Assembly: GCA_947561715.1 (NCBI GenBank)
Contig: OX387200.1
Coordinates: 14,944,501-15,008,500 of the forward strand
Source: Ascidia mentula
Lineage: Eukaryota; Chordata; Ascidiacea; Phlebobranchia; Ascidiidae
DNA length: 64,000 nt
Direction of reading: 5' to 3'
Shown one piece after another: positions 12,401 to 24,046 of this stretch. Numbering within the stretch: the first letter of the stretch is position 1; each line of letters begins with the position of its first letter. The position numbers were made by a program, and so were the translations under genes. Below the pieces are notes generated by a model. It was given only the letters and a program-made list of their open reading frames with translations. It was not told where the DNA came from and made no database searches.

Positions 12401-12811
12401 ATGCTGCTCACTTAAACATAAGCTTTTTTGGCAATTTATGAAACGCTGTAACGCATACTGATTGATTTTAATCAAAATTAAGTCAAACGCGTGCATGGAA
12501 ATTTGTGTAATATGCCCCGGGCCTCAAAACAAATATCTCGCGACTGGCATTTATCCTTCCGAAGTCCATTGAAACCCAATGACTATCCGATATTGCGTTT
12601 GCAATACCGCCGGAAATTCGTGTTTGCACTGCCTAGGAACATAGCGCCTGGACGTGAAAAGTGTTGCGCGTTGATGTGGTTTGTGTTATAGGCAACGAGA
12701 AATACACTCTTCTTGTTTTACAGCGGAAGGAGAATCACCAAAGACGGACAGCGCGACTTGGATCGAATTGCTTGTCAGGTGGCTGCCCGCAAACAGAAGA
12801 CGCACGCTTGA
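9411..12811 (+). CDS. RPS19: 40S ribosomal protein S19 (eS19)
   Basis: It is a small-subunit ribosomal protein needed for pre-rRNA processing and 40S assembly. Exons are 9411-9481, 9905-10074, 10670-10784 and 12724-12811, giving 147 residues (about 145 in vertebrates). Diagnostic stretches are [80 protein letters not shown], and a C-terminus with [20 protein letters not shown]. The ATG directly follows a polypyrimidine-AG acceptor, so the 5' UTR is on a separate exon or supplied by trans-splicing. The last intron (10785-12723, 1.9 kb) is unusually long for the window. It contains several chance reading frames but nothing I recognise. Confidence 0.97.
9750..9846. mobile_element. Short MITE, terminal repeat CCAGATTGGAAA (copy 1)
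   Basis: This 97-bp sequence in RPS19 intron 1 begins CCAGATTGGAAA and ends with the exact reverse complement. The flanking octamers TATAAATG and TATAACAT agree in the first five bases, as a decayed 8-bp target duplication would. The same ends occur at 53399-53559. Confidence 0.7.
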
Positions 12812-12822
12812 AACCGCCGCCA

Positions 12823-12828
12823 AATAAA
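12823..12828 (+). terminator. RPS19: Poly(A) signal of RPS19
   Basis: AATAAA lies 12 bases after the stop codon, consistent with the very short 3' UTRs usual for ribosomal-protein genes. Confidence 0.7.
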
Positions 12829-14333
12829 AATTCGACTCTCTTCGTCAGATGTGTGTTTTGTATAACTGGATAGGAAGCACTTGTGGTTGCTGACAGGACC
12901 CGAATCTAGTGTTTTTGGTCCGAGAATAATGGGAAACAGTATCTTTCGGCTGTTTGGCGCCGATGTTACGGGCAACCTTACATTTTCAAGAGTGCCATTG
13001 AATACAAGTTTGGCTGTGCGCGGTCGTTGGACCAATAGTGGCTTCCTCGATCAGGTTGTAGTTGCCCCGGCTTTCTGAACAAGTATGTTTTCTATGACGC
13101 AGCAGGAAAGGAAGTTTGCTTGTATAACTAGAGGTCCTCGCCGGGGTTGCGCATAAAAAAGCTATTTTCCCACTGGTATGAGGTCAGCTTGACACGAAAA
13201 GCATTGTAACAAGTTCGTGTGGTTTATGTTAGCGTAAAACGCGTGCCAACAGCACTACTTGGCAGCTCGTTCGATTCTGGAAGAAAACTGGGTTGCCGTT
13301 GAAACTGAGCATAAAGTTCACGCGAATAACTGTGACAGTTACAAGACTTGGCCTGTCGCACGCGTATTTGACATACACCCCCTGTCGCACGAGTATATGA
13401 CATACAAAACCACACAACAAATGGTCGTGTCAAATACGCTTGCGACAAAAAAATACGTCACAGGCGAACCATCATTTTCAAGCCCATGCTTCCTGCCATC
13501 TTCCAGGCCGGCAATTGGTAGCTTAATCCTGGCTGCAACAGAATTTGATCAGCAGAGTTTTTGAGGCCAAACCAGCAGAGTTTAACTGTAGTGTTTAACA
13601 GAGTTTTGTAGTCGTTTGAATATAGGCATAATGAGGAAATCACAACGCTGTGGTAACAAAATAACACTAGAGATAAATAGCATTTCATTTTGTTCTTACT
13701 TGGTGCATTTGCCACTGTACCAAGCAACGTATCTTTTCATCAGGGCTCAATATAAAGCTGGTCGTAGTCTCAACTTGCACTGGCTTAGGTTGGATTTAAT
13801 TCTAAAAATAAATACATATCATGAGCTCATGTTAAATTGTAGCAAACCACAATCAGTCAAGCGAAACATGTGCAAACCACCCACAGGTTGCCGTGTAATA
13901 AAAATATCGTCTACTGTTAACGAAGTGTAATAAGTACAGTATTATAGCATCAAGCCACCCACACACGAGGCAAATGTTGATGTGTACCTTTGTTAGCAAA
14001 CAATCAAAATTGTCGCCCTCGATTTGTGTTCGTGTTGTGTGTTCAACGTAACTCCTTTTTTCCCAAGCGCTGTTTTAAAGGCACTTGTCTGAAGTGAAAA
14101 GCGTTCATTGAAGCACAGTCGAGAAGGCAGCGCGAGCGTTACTAATGATCGATCAGCGACTGTTTAGCAACGGCTTGGCAGCAGAAACAATCGGAGAGCA
14201 ACGCTTTTAGGTTATGGAAAAGTTACGAGGAACAGAGGGACACCCGCTGGGTTCCCTGAACAGTAAGCTGTTCATTGGATGGTGCTAGCTAGTGTACAAC
14301 AACTCAAGTTACGTGTTCGCTCTGTATTTACAG
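12829..14333. other. Intergenic region, RPS19 to the seven-pass protein gene
   Basis: No supported gene. It contains a cluster of three related 21-25-bp repeats at 13352-13447. An isolated ATG at 14214 opens a short reading frame followed by a GTAAGC donor at 14263, but its phase does not match the next exon, so I did not add it to the gene. Confidence 0.5.
13352..13447. repeat. Two direct and one inverted copy of a ~21-25-bp motif
   Basis: Copies at 13352-13376 and 13381-13405 share CCTGTCGCACG.GTAT.TGAC. A reverse-complement copy is at 13427-13447 (reads TGTCGCAAGCGTATTTGACAC on the other strand). It lies about 900 bp upstream of the seven-pass protein gene. It could be a protein-binding cluster or a degraded repeat. 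Confidence 0.6.
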
Positions 14334-14354
14334 ATTTTTTTAGTACCATGTGCA

Positions 14355-17300
14355 ATGTATGTACAACGAAAACTTTTATATCATCGGCTAATCGATGACG
14401 AAAGTGGCACATACATTACTGACTACATACAATCCTGCGTCGGGTATATTTGTGCGCTGTACCTTCTTCGATGCGTACTCAATGCACGCCGGTCGGCTTC
14501 CAGAGGAAGGGAATCGACCGACCATGCTACCGCTACAACGTACTGCACTATTTTGATGTTACTCAGTTACTCATCTTTGGCATTGTGCGCTGCACTTGCA
14601 CATCAGTTCTTGCAGACGGTAATTTGCATGGGTTCTTATTTTTTATGTTAGCTACATGTGATCGTTGTGCGAAGTAACAGTTGTTTATATTGTGCGAGGG
14701 TAGATGAGAGTGCTAAATTGCATAGATATACCAAGCAACTGTAACAGGATCACAACGAGTCGTGATTTTGCGTGCAACCTTTTATACTCTAAAACAGCAC
14801 CAGTATCTATTGATACTTTCGTTTTCAGGTTCATCCATACAATGACTGGCATGATGATATGACCTGGTTGATAGTATGGAGGATGGGCCTGGCCATATCG
14901 AGTGGCTTTGCATTATCCCTGCTCTTGCTTCCAAAGTTTCTGGTCAGTGCTGTGTTTTGTTTCTCTTCAAGTGATTTCAGGCGAAACGCGGAAATGTTCA
15001 CTAATGGGTCACATTTTCATGTTGACGTAAGCGTCTTTTAAGTGTTCGTCTCTTAAACCAAAAATAAACCAACAAAGAAGTGGAGCGGTAATGTTTAAGA
15101 ACACCACGCCCTCGAGTCGTTCAGCACTTCAGTGGTGAAATACTGGACTGCCTGTGCCGGGTTGCGCGTTGTGATCGTGTTACGCGAGGGTTGAAGCGAA
15201 TGACGCCTTTGTGTGCTAGCATATCTTGTGTAGCTCACACACCTTGCAAAATGATCTTTTAGCATTATCGTCTTTCATCCTTGGGTAAACACGAACCCGC
15301 ACGTCGTACCCTTCTAAATTGAAGTGCAATATTATACATAACCCTTTAGAACCAACCCTCTGATATTGGTTTCTCGGACCCGGGCGTATATCGTTACGAC
15401 CTCCCTCTATTGTTCACAGTTGGAACAAGAGAACTTGATGTCGGCGGGTAGAAAGCTCTCCTTCATATACTACACTATGGTTGGATTGCTTGGCCTCGGC
15501 ATTTTCGCACACAGCATTTCCATGCTATGGAACGAAACGGATCCTTTCCGGGCTTTTCCTATTTTTGCGGCCATCTTTACGTGTAAGTACTTTGCTATGG
15601 GAAAATTATGATTACTTCAGTTCGTTTGTTTTAAACGCGCCTGCTGTTGATTAATACCAACCCGTCAATGGCTAAATTACTTCCAAAGAGATTGATGTTT
15701 TCTCAGTTTTGAGATGATTTTCGGTTATACATATATATCAGTCTTGCATACCGCAGTGTTCAAGTACTGATCTGTAGTAATACCAGATCAGATAATAGCG
15801 GCGACAGCAGCTTGTAATGGATGATGCTTGCCAGACACTTCTTTTTAACCAATGCACTTTACTGTGAACGCATAACTCATACAGTTATCTGTTGTATTTC
15901 CACCTTTCGCAATGAACCTCTACTTGCTTTGTGTCAAACCCCATTGTTAATTCGGACGTCAATAAGGACATCCTCGTTATAAATAAATCAATTCAGACAG
16001 GGGACGTTTCAAATGGTTGTTTACTTTTACCACACCCTTCACAACCATCACGGATAGAAATTCGCTAAGCGTGCGAAATTCGTAACAAGCGTTGCACTTT
16101 GATACAGGCTCTATCCTCAATTGTATCGCATCGTGTTTCGTGTTGTGGCTGCGACCGCGTCGAGGAGACGACAGTGTGATGATGAAAAGCAGCGCCAGTA
16201 GCCAAAGCTGTGCAGAATCTCTTGTCAAGACGCAGACGAGTAAGTGCATGGTTTTAATCTCCACCCAAAGTACATGTAGTGCGTAGAGTACACATTAACG
16301 CCATAAGTATACTGAGCAAACGCTATGACGTTTACCGGAAATCCCTGTTACCGAACCTTTGCCGGAATACAAGGTTATACGTGGGACAACGCACACAGTT
16401 ATGTCGCCCTCCGGTTTGTAAAAGGTCTCCACTTTAAGACCACGCCGCAAGTTTCTACGAACTTCCGCAGCTATTTCACACGCCATTTTCGCGAAGTATT
16501 GTCTGGGTTAAGCAAATACCGTGCAGTCCTTGCGGTGCTCGCTCTGTTTACATCCCAAATGCTTGTCAATTTAGATTTACTTTGACCCAAAATACATACA
16601 TGCCTCAAGGCAACGGCCTCCAGGAACAACATTCAGATCTCTTTTGAGTAAATATTGGTTCAGCCGTTGACATTAACCAACTCTTCTGCCCTTCGCCGGT
16701 TTATGAATGATTGCTTGAAGTGTTTGTAAAATAACGGGTGTGTCTGACCTTCATCACGACCAACGACAAACAAATAAACACGCGCCCTTATCGAGGATTA
16801 CAGACCGTTCGTCGAAAAGCATTTCGCGCCTGAATGTAATTTAATAAGCGCGGCCATCTGTCAGCGGATGTTTAGCTTCATTGATCTACTACAGTCCATG
16901 CCCAGAGGTCCAGGGTTGACTCAACATTAACCACACTGTTGTTTCTACGAAGAAGAGAGACGTCCCAGTTCGCGTTCATTGTCCAGTTGTACGGAGTCGG
17001 ACGGCACCAGGTCTACAACTGACTGTGTGAAGGCATCTGTCCGGTGGGACCTGGTGCTTCGCGCCACCGCGCCGATGGTATTTGTGGCGGCAGGTTTGTG
17101 CTCTTTGAACTTCATTTTTTGTTTATGTGCCGAGGTTATGGAAATATGGACGACTTCGTTCCATTCATTCCTCGCTAATATCACACTAACAAAACAAAAG
17201 CATTTCGACTGATTTTGTCAACCCTTCTCACGCAGTATTAGCGTGTATTACAATGAGAGAATACGCCAATTGTTATGGGGTATCGAGGCCTTTGAAAACT

Positions 17301-18724
17301 CTTTAAATCCCTTGGCGTTAATGGACAATAATCTATTTTTCACAATCCGCGTCAAGCTTTTTCCCGATGTAATCTCCATGGTCACAGGTGTGCCAAACAT
17401 AAAAAGATGAATGTCATGCATGATTCAACTAAAAATGTACGGAACCTCGCCCTACCCCTTGTACGACCTTATACAGACACGCTGCGATTAATGTTAACAA
17501 ATGCCGCGAAAGGTTCATTCTCGCCCGTAGCTACAATCTTCTGACATAACGAGTGTTTTGTGCCAATTTGACTTCGGCAGACGAAATACTAGGTTTGAAT
17601 CCAACAATTTACATCTGCCGAAATATGTTGATTTACATTCTACGGTGATGCGCATTTGTTCGCTGTTTTGATAACAGATTGGTGCAGGTTAATCCTTTCA
17701 AATAAGTGTATTTTCTAAGTTTAAAACTTTCAAAAGTTTCAGATTGAAGTCAGATGGTTTTATCACACAAACTAAACAAAATCGATTTCGCCTGCACGGG
17801 CATCCTTAGTTCTTTGTTCAAATGGAATTCCTTAGCGTTGGTTTTAATTTTTATCAAATCGCGAAATTGGTACCAAGAAGTTACAATTTCTATTGTTTGA
17901 GTATTAACTCTAAAACCTGTCTAAACCATGGAAATAATGAAAATCCATCCACAAACCTTACGTTAGATTAAAATCTGTATACGTTTCATCGAGTGATAGC
18001 GAATAGTCGGCGCGTCGCAAATATAATGGGCCTGTCGAGATTTGCGGCATGCCGACCTTGGGTGTGTTTTAGCTCTGTGTCTATAGGGGGATAATTATCC
18101 GTGACATGACAAAATAGCCCCGCAGTTATCGCGACTTTCTTACTTTTGAACTCGTAACTAATGGAGAAAAGAGGCGATGTACACACCTATATCCTGTGGT
18201 ACAACAACATACCCTATCTGGTATGACCTATCACTGTTGGGAACCTATAGATACTCAACTAATTCTTTGACGTTATAGTCCCACGGACTTTTTAAACTGT
18301 AGGCTAAAAACTCTGTTTCATTGCGTATACAAATACGTCATGTTTTGTTGGTAGAAGAGTAACTTGACATAAGAAGTTATAGTTAATTGCGCAAGAAGGA
18401 TGTGGAAGTTAACTGGTTCTTGAACTTTATACTGACGTAAAATGTTCATGATGAGAACTTTTAAATTAGCACTTGAAACTGTAATGTGAATTTTTGGCAG
18501 GTTTCGCCTGGTTCGGTTTCACCAAGATTGGATGCTCCAACAATGAGGACCCGGCTGCGAACGGTTGTCCGCTTCCCAATCACTTCAACCACAACGCTCT
18601 CATGCACGTCATCCACACTTTCGCCATTTTAATGTTCTTTGGCGCAGAGATGCTGGCAATGCGTCGCGGTCGCAGCTACGACCAACCTGCACTGACGTTA
18701 TGCGACCGACAATCATCTGTCTAA
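14355..18724 (+). CDS. Uncharacterised seven-pass membrane protein
   Basis: I do not recognise this protein. In-frame exons with matching phases are 14334-14618 (ATG chosen at 14355), 14829-14942, 15420-15582, 16108-16239, 16953-17093 and 18501-18724, giving about 345 residues. I count seven hydrophobic segments: SCVGYICALYLLRCVL, TILMLLSYSSLALCAALAHQ, TWLIVWRMGLAISSGFALSL, LSFIYYTMVGLLGLGIFA, AFPIFAAIFTCSILNCIASC, VLRATAPMVFVAAGFAWFGF and ALMHVIHTFAILMFFGAEML. The last begins FNHNALMHVIHT. A Ser/His pair in segment 2, Asp residues before segment 3 and spaced His in segment 7 recall the CREST membrane hydrolase/receptor superfamily, but this is weak. The 5' end and the 16953 acceptor are the least certain parts. 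Confidence 0.6.
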
Positions 18725-21226
18725 CTTTCGCCCACACACAAATTGATATTTTCATATAAAGCTCTCGGCTCACTGCCGAATATCCGTCACCATTTAAGTG
18801 CCGCAGAAGCCTCCGTTATAGTACTAGCACCAGTTGCAAATGTTCCCGTCGATTTACATAAGTGTCTGCCGCGCTTTTTGCCACCCGTTTCTGTAATTCC
18901 AACTGTCATTGCGATTGTCCTGCGAATTGTTCGGTGAAAACTTTGCAGCCCATTGAAGTCGAAACTTGCCGTGACCTCCAACGTGTGTCGAATTTACGCG
19001 ACGTTGAACCGTTTTTCATACGACTATCACCGACCTGTTAGTACTTTTCCGCAACGGTTTCACAATTTCCTTTTTTATGTATGTCGCGAATGTATATCTT
19101 TTATTTTTCGACGTGTCGACCCACCTCTTTCTGCACTGCCTATACGCTATTGCCGGCGAAGTGTTTCGAAGAAGTTTTAGTAGATTTTATATACAAGTTT
19201 TTGATATTTTCGGCAATAAAGATGTAAAAGGACGGCTCTGTCGAGTGTGGTTTAAAACACAAGTGTAGAAGGAGATTGTTCGAGGAGGGATAAAGACTGC
19301 GGTATTTAACTCTCTCCAGGCACTCAGCTGCAATAGTCACGTTACTTAAGGCAGGCTTAAACGTAAATTTCGTGCCCGTCATCAATCAGATCTTAATTTC
19401 GAGAAGTCATAGCCTCCAGCGGTGAGTTGTGGTATGCTGTCAACGCGATGGACGATCTTCAATAATTTGGTTCACCGAGGAAGTACTGGGGAAGGCTGTC
19501 TTGGTCCAATGATTCACTGAATACTGCGGGCAAAACCTAGGATTCTTGTGTTTGTTCGTGTTGACTGCTTGAGCCTGCAAATATTTTTTTTACATATCTC
19601 CGATTGTTACCTGTTGGCAAATCCTTTTGCATGATGCAATAACGTCAACAGAAATGAATAAAAAACCTGTGATTGACCTAAAAAAGTTTTGGCGGTCGTT
19701 GAGTTTTGGAAGTTAAACTATCAAATCTAACCAGCGTGTATTTTTGCATATTGCTATATTACAGGATGCCAAAAGACAAGTGCATAATTCATTAAACCAA
19801 TTACAGGACGTCATAAATTTGTAAAACGTTGCTGAGCACCATAGCGACAATATATGCACAGTCGTCCACGTTTTCCGAAAAGGTTACTTTTGTTTAGCAA
19901 TCGCAATGCCAACAAAACACGCCCCTGACCTGTAATTCGCGGTCCTGCGCGATGGAGCTTGAACTTTTTGACACCCAACATCGACGGGGTCAACGTTTCC
20001 TCATTTTGCGCACGATGCGGTCGTCGCGCAGCTATTGCTTGTTTTGAAAATAGGAAAATGCACGCGTCACTTTATTATAAAACCTGAGGCTGAAATGATT
20101 TGTGGTGGGCGATTTGAAACGCTCGAACGCCGCGTTTTACCGCAAACAACTCAGCATCAGTCGCTGAAAAGACTATTTTCCCTAAATTGATGTTTGTAAT
20201 GACGATATTTTTATCTGTTACTTTCGTTGTTTATCGCATGTATTCTCTTTGGACCTTGAACTTTGCAATATGTATATCAGTATATATAATGTATATATCA
20301 GTTTGACAGCAATCGAGTAGCAAAGAAACCTTCCAGGGCATAAACGAGCAAAAATTAACTGTTAGCTTAAAGCAATTTTTGGATTTTGCAAGGTTTTATT
20401 TATATTCTCACAATAAAACAACGTATAGGTAAACTTACAACAACCACAAGTGGCATACGCGACAACGAACAGGCAGAAATGGACATTTTCAAAAGTGCAT
20501 TCCCGGTCTTTGGGCTGAAAATACTAGAAAAATTGTAAAATCCAGTAATTGGACGTTATGTAAATACGTTACATGTAAAGTGCTGTGTCAATCAAATGAA
20601 TTTTGATTGAGTAAATTTCCATAAAAGAACACGCTAAAATATGCAGTTGCGTCACTCTGCATGTTGTGTACACTCACGTCTACGCCTTCCCAACCAGACG
20701 GAAAATAAACATTCGTGTCTTAGTGAGAAACTTCGGGTCAAAGTACATTTTATCGTTTAAGGATGCTTTTCAAATGAACAATCTGTTAAATCAGGATAGC
20801 AGGTAATCCTCAATATAAAGCAATATATATGTCTATATATAAGGCACTGAATCGTTAAAAATTACAATTAGTCCGGCTCCACACACAAGCTTTGGGTCGT
20901 TGGATTCATTGGATTTGTTCGTGCATGGTCGAGAGCGTACGTTCTTTCATTCATTATTCATCCATTCCTTAATACTTTTTCCATCGTGCATACGAATAAA
21001 TTTAACTCATAGGAAAAGGTGGCAAGAAATGTTGCAAAACTCATTTACGTCATGGAAGCTGATATATAAATGATCCCTATTGCCATCTAGCGAGAAATAA
21101 AAATGTCGGAAGAACAAAAAAACTTAAAACTGTATACTCCCAGCACTGAAATTCTCACAAGAGGATTAACAGTAAATAGGATTGAAAACCAGTGAAGGAT
21201 AAAAAAAACTTGCATTCGTCTAATCT
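18725..21226. other. Intergenic region, seven-pass protein to the ARL array
   Basis: This 2.5 kb lies between convergent genes. It has several TATATA-rich patches (for example around 20276-20301 and 20826-20841) and no reading frame with coding features. I see no RNA gene. Confidence 0.5.
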
Positions 21227-22840
21227 CTATAAATCGCTTCTGTCATGCAGTCGGCGAAATTCACGGATCATCTCCGCGAACCAACGCAAGCCCTCCATAA
21301 GTCCTTCTCCCGATGTCGCGCAGCAGCTTCCGACGTGAAACTGTTGCTTGCTGCTTAGTTTGTACAACGTCAAAGCGTCTTCAATTTTCGATGCTGGCTG
21401 AGAGCAGGCAAGGTCGTTTTTATTGGCGAGGATGAGTATTGGAAACTCAGGTTCGTCTTCAGTGTGGGATAATATTTTGAACAGTTCATCGCGGGCGTCC
21501 TCGAACCTCTGTTCGTCACTGCTGTCGACAACGAATATCAACCCTGTTGATGAAACGTTTTGTATCAGTGGAAAACTAAGATGAGACAAGTGGGGAGAAG
21601 ATGCAATTGTAATGGCGTAACTGCAACGTGGCTTTTTTGATAAACAAACACAAAGTAAAACTGTGTCATTAAATTTTTAATTTAAAATTGTTTGGAACCG
21701 TAATGTCGCATCAGCGAGCTGAAAAAAATTGTTTCTACAAATGTGACAATATATCTCAAATGCAAACGGGCCTGTGCATCAGAATAGTTCGTGATTTGGT
21801 AAAACAACTAACTTGGGCTTTTCATAAAGACGTTTGCGTTTTCGCCAAAAAATAAAAACTATAGGCATGAACTACATAACCCTACTATACTAAGTAAACA
21901 AGAAATGTGGATGCATTTACCGTCGGTGTCTTTCATGTAGTGCTGCCATAAAGGTCTCAGTACGGACTGTCCACCTACATCCCACACAGTCATTGTCAAA
22001 CCTTTGCATGGCTTCACAGTTAGAACGCTGACGCCAACAGTCGGGATGGTACGTTTTGTTTCACCACACTTCAGTTTGTGCAAAATCGTTGTTTTTCCTG
22101 GGATAAAACACATACAGAAACCTCAATTTTGTACTCTTGTACAGTATGAGCAAATGGTAGCTGATGGAATACATAGAGTAGACCAAAGCAGTATTTCGAC
22201 TTTCATTAATTGTTACTACATTTCACAAATTCATGTGATCTACAGCCGTGATGGACGACGCACTCATTCCTTCCGAACTGTTATGACGAATCACTTAAAA
22301 GTATACTGACGTTATTTTAGATAAAGTTAGCGCATTTATTTCTGAAAGTTTAAACGATGCTTCATTTTTATCACTGCCGCTGCTGTATGATATGTTAGCG
22401 AAAATGTGATTCGTAAAGCTTCTTTTCGAATCGAGAAAATAGTCTGTGATTGCCATGAAAGTAAACTTGCGACGCCCCAACATTGTTTAAATGCGACGGC
22501 CCATTTGTGAACCTCTGATTTACAGTATTTGTTGTGAATATTACAAAGAAAAGTAATATTTTACTTTCTCAACGTTGTTACTTCAGATAACCTTTACTGA
22601 ACTTCGATATTTTGTCTTATAATCGCGTTCGGACGATTTGAGTTTGTAACGTCCCGACTAACAACACAAAAGCTGTAAGATGTGTACATTCCAATCGATA
22701 ATAACTTTGAAAGATGGTCCTCGAAGAAACACACTTGACTGTAGCCTACCTGCTGCATCTAGTCCAAGCATAGTTACATAAGCCGGGGCTGCTCGAAATT
22801 CTTTCCAGTTGTTGGTAAACTTCCCAATTATTGATCCCAT
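21227..22840 (-). CDS. ARF/ARL-family small GTPase, array member A
   Basis: ARF-type GTPases are membrane-associated switches in vesicle traffic and membrane organisation. Exons on the minus strand are 22840-22750, 22097-21921 and 21543-21227, giving 194 residues. The start MGSII has Gly2 for N-myristoylation. Motifs: G1 GLDAAGKTT, switch [10 protein letters not shown]3 WDVGGQ, G4 ANKNDL (normally NKQD), and G5 CCATSGEG. The [13 protein letters not shown] and late [10 protein letters not shown] blocks look closest to the ARL11/ARL14/ARL4 branch, which is inferred. Exon borders match those of the other three members (91 and 177 bases for exons 1 and 2). It is the most diverged intact copy and lacks the clear promoter block seen upstream of the others. 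Confidence 0.88.
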
Positions 22841-23212
22841 GTTGCAAACACGAGACAATATAATGTCTTCATTGTAGAAGTCCGTCACAAACTTCGGCCA
22901 ATGACACCTACGTAAACACGTATACACATACGTGTGTATGCTTCCCTATCTTTGTGCAGTGGGCGAAGTCGCAAGTGGGCTGTAAATATTTCTTTAACCT
23001 TACAGCTTTGTTGGTCCTGGTGACAATTTTGTTTTTGTTTCGACTTAACATGGCGGAAAGTGTAGCTGAAGGTGGGTGTTTCCGATAGCAGTTGTTTATT
23101 GGAAAAGTACACCGCTAATCGCAGATCATGAATAAACAGTAAATTACTCAAAAAATGGACGATGCCCAATATTAGAAGACACAGTAAAAGGGTGACAAAA
23201 ATACGGTTTAAT
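22841..23212. other. Spacer between ARL members A and B
   Basis: It must contain the member A promoter and the member B 3' UTR, including TTTATT (a minus-strand AATAAA) at 23095-23100. On the minus strand ATTGGCC and TGACG occur near 22905-22884, but in the opposite order to the shared promoter block of B, C and D. Confidence 0.5.
23095..23100 (-). terminator. Poly(A) signal of ARL member B
   Basis: AATAAA on the minus strand, 113 bases past the stop codon of member B. Confidence 0.55.
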
Positions 23213-23898
23213 TTATGACGTCTTTCTGTATTCCTTGAGCATGCCTGAGAAACAAGTAAAACCTTCAAGCAACCCATCACCAGTTGCCGCACTGCTCTCT
23301 TGAATGTGACATTTGTGAGTAGCACTGAGAGTTGGTATGCAGAGGGCTTCAGCTATCTTCAAAGTCGATTTGGCACCAGGTAAATCCTGTTTGTTGGCCA
23401 GCACAAGGATTGGAACGCGCGACAGGGATTCAAATTCGAGGATTTTGTGAAGCTCTTCCTTTGCTTCTACAAAGCGCTCTTCGTCTGTACTGTCCACAAT
23501 AAATATAAGACCTAAACAAAGACGAAGAAACGAATCAAAGAAAGCACTATGATATATATACAAGAAATAACCAACCGTCTGTGTGTTGACAGTGATGATG
23601 CCAAAGTTGTCGTATCTTTTCCTGACCACCGATATCCTTAATAGTTAGTGTCAAACCTTTACATGGTTTAACAGTCTCAACATTATACCCCACTGTAGGA
23701 ACAGTGGTCACCAACTTGTCAAGCTTCAGTTTGTAAAGGGTGGTAGTTTTTCCTGCACAATGTAAACATTTGTATATTTCTTACATATACATTTATTGAC
23801 ACTGCACCTGCTCCATCCAGTCCCACCATGGCAATATCCGCTGGTTTGTCACTGAAGCCATCCCAAACTCCCTTGAATTTAGATGCAACAGAACCCAT
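23213..23898 (-). CDS. ARF/ARL-family small GTPase, array member B
   Basis: Exons are 23898-23808, 23752-23576 and 23511-23213, giving 188 residues. The N-terminus MGSVASKF has the myristoylation Gly. Motifs: G1 GLDGAGKTT, switch [10 protein letters not shown]4 NKQD in [12 protein letters not shown], and G5 SSAATGDG. The G3 region reads KDIGGQ instead of WDVGGQ, so the conserved interswitch tryptophan is a lysine (codon AAG), and switch I has Tyr where ARFs have Phe. Both belong to the hydrophobic triad that senses nucleotide state in ARFs. The reading frame is otherwise intact. The promoter block at about 23985-24046 is shared with members C and D. Confidence 0.88.
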
Positions 23899-23984
23899 GG
23901 CAAATATTTACAGCAGTGACCGCCAACAGACTTCACTTCTGATTTTCCGTTTAGTCAATCCAACAATGACGAGAAACACTGCGG

Positions 23985-24046
23985 AGTGATTTCATTTGCG
24001 AAGTTGTTACGTTGGCCAACGCGTTTTGAAATACGTCATATGCGGA
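23985..24046 (-). promoter_or_regulatory. Shared ARL promoter block (member B copy)
   Basis: It lies about 90-150 bases upstream of the member B ATG. On the plus strand it reads TTTCATTTGCG, then TTGGCCAACGCGTTTTGAAA, then TACGTCAT. The same order and spacing occur upstream of members C and D. It contains a CCAAT-type and a CRE-like ACGTCA element. Confidence 0.65.

Noticed and set aside
9482..12723. Box C/D or H/ACA snoRNA inside RPS19 introns
   Set aside because: Isolated TGATTA- and CTGA-like words occur, but no pair of boxes with a terminal stem could be supported by eye.
14214..14262. First exon of the seven-pass protein starting at ATG 14214
   Set aside because: Its GTAAGC donor leaves phase 1, while the exon at 14334 needs phase 0. 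It could be an unrelated ATG or a 5' UTR exon.
16325..16585. 86-residue open frame with a hydrophobic end
   Set aside because: It is between phase-matched exons of the seven-pass gene and would break the frame if included. No homology recognised.
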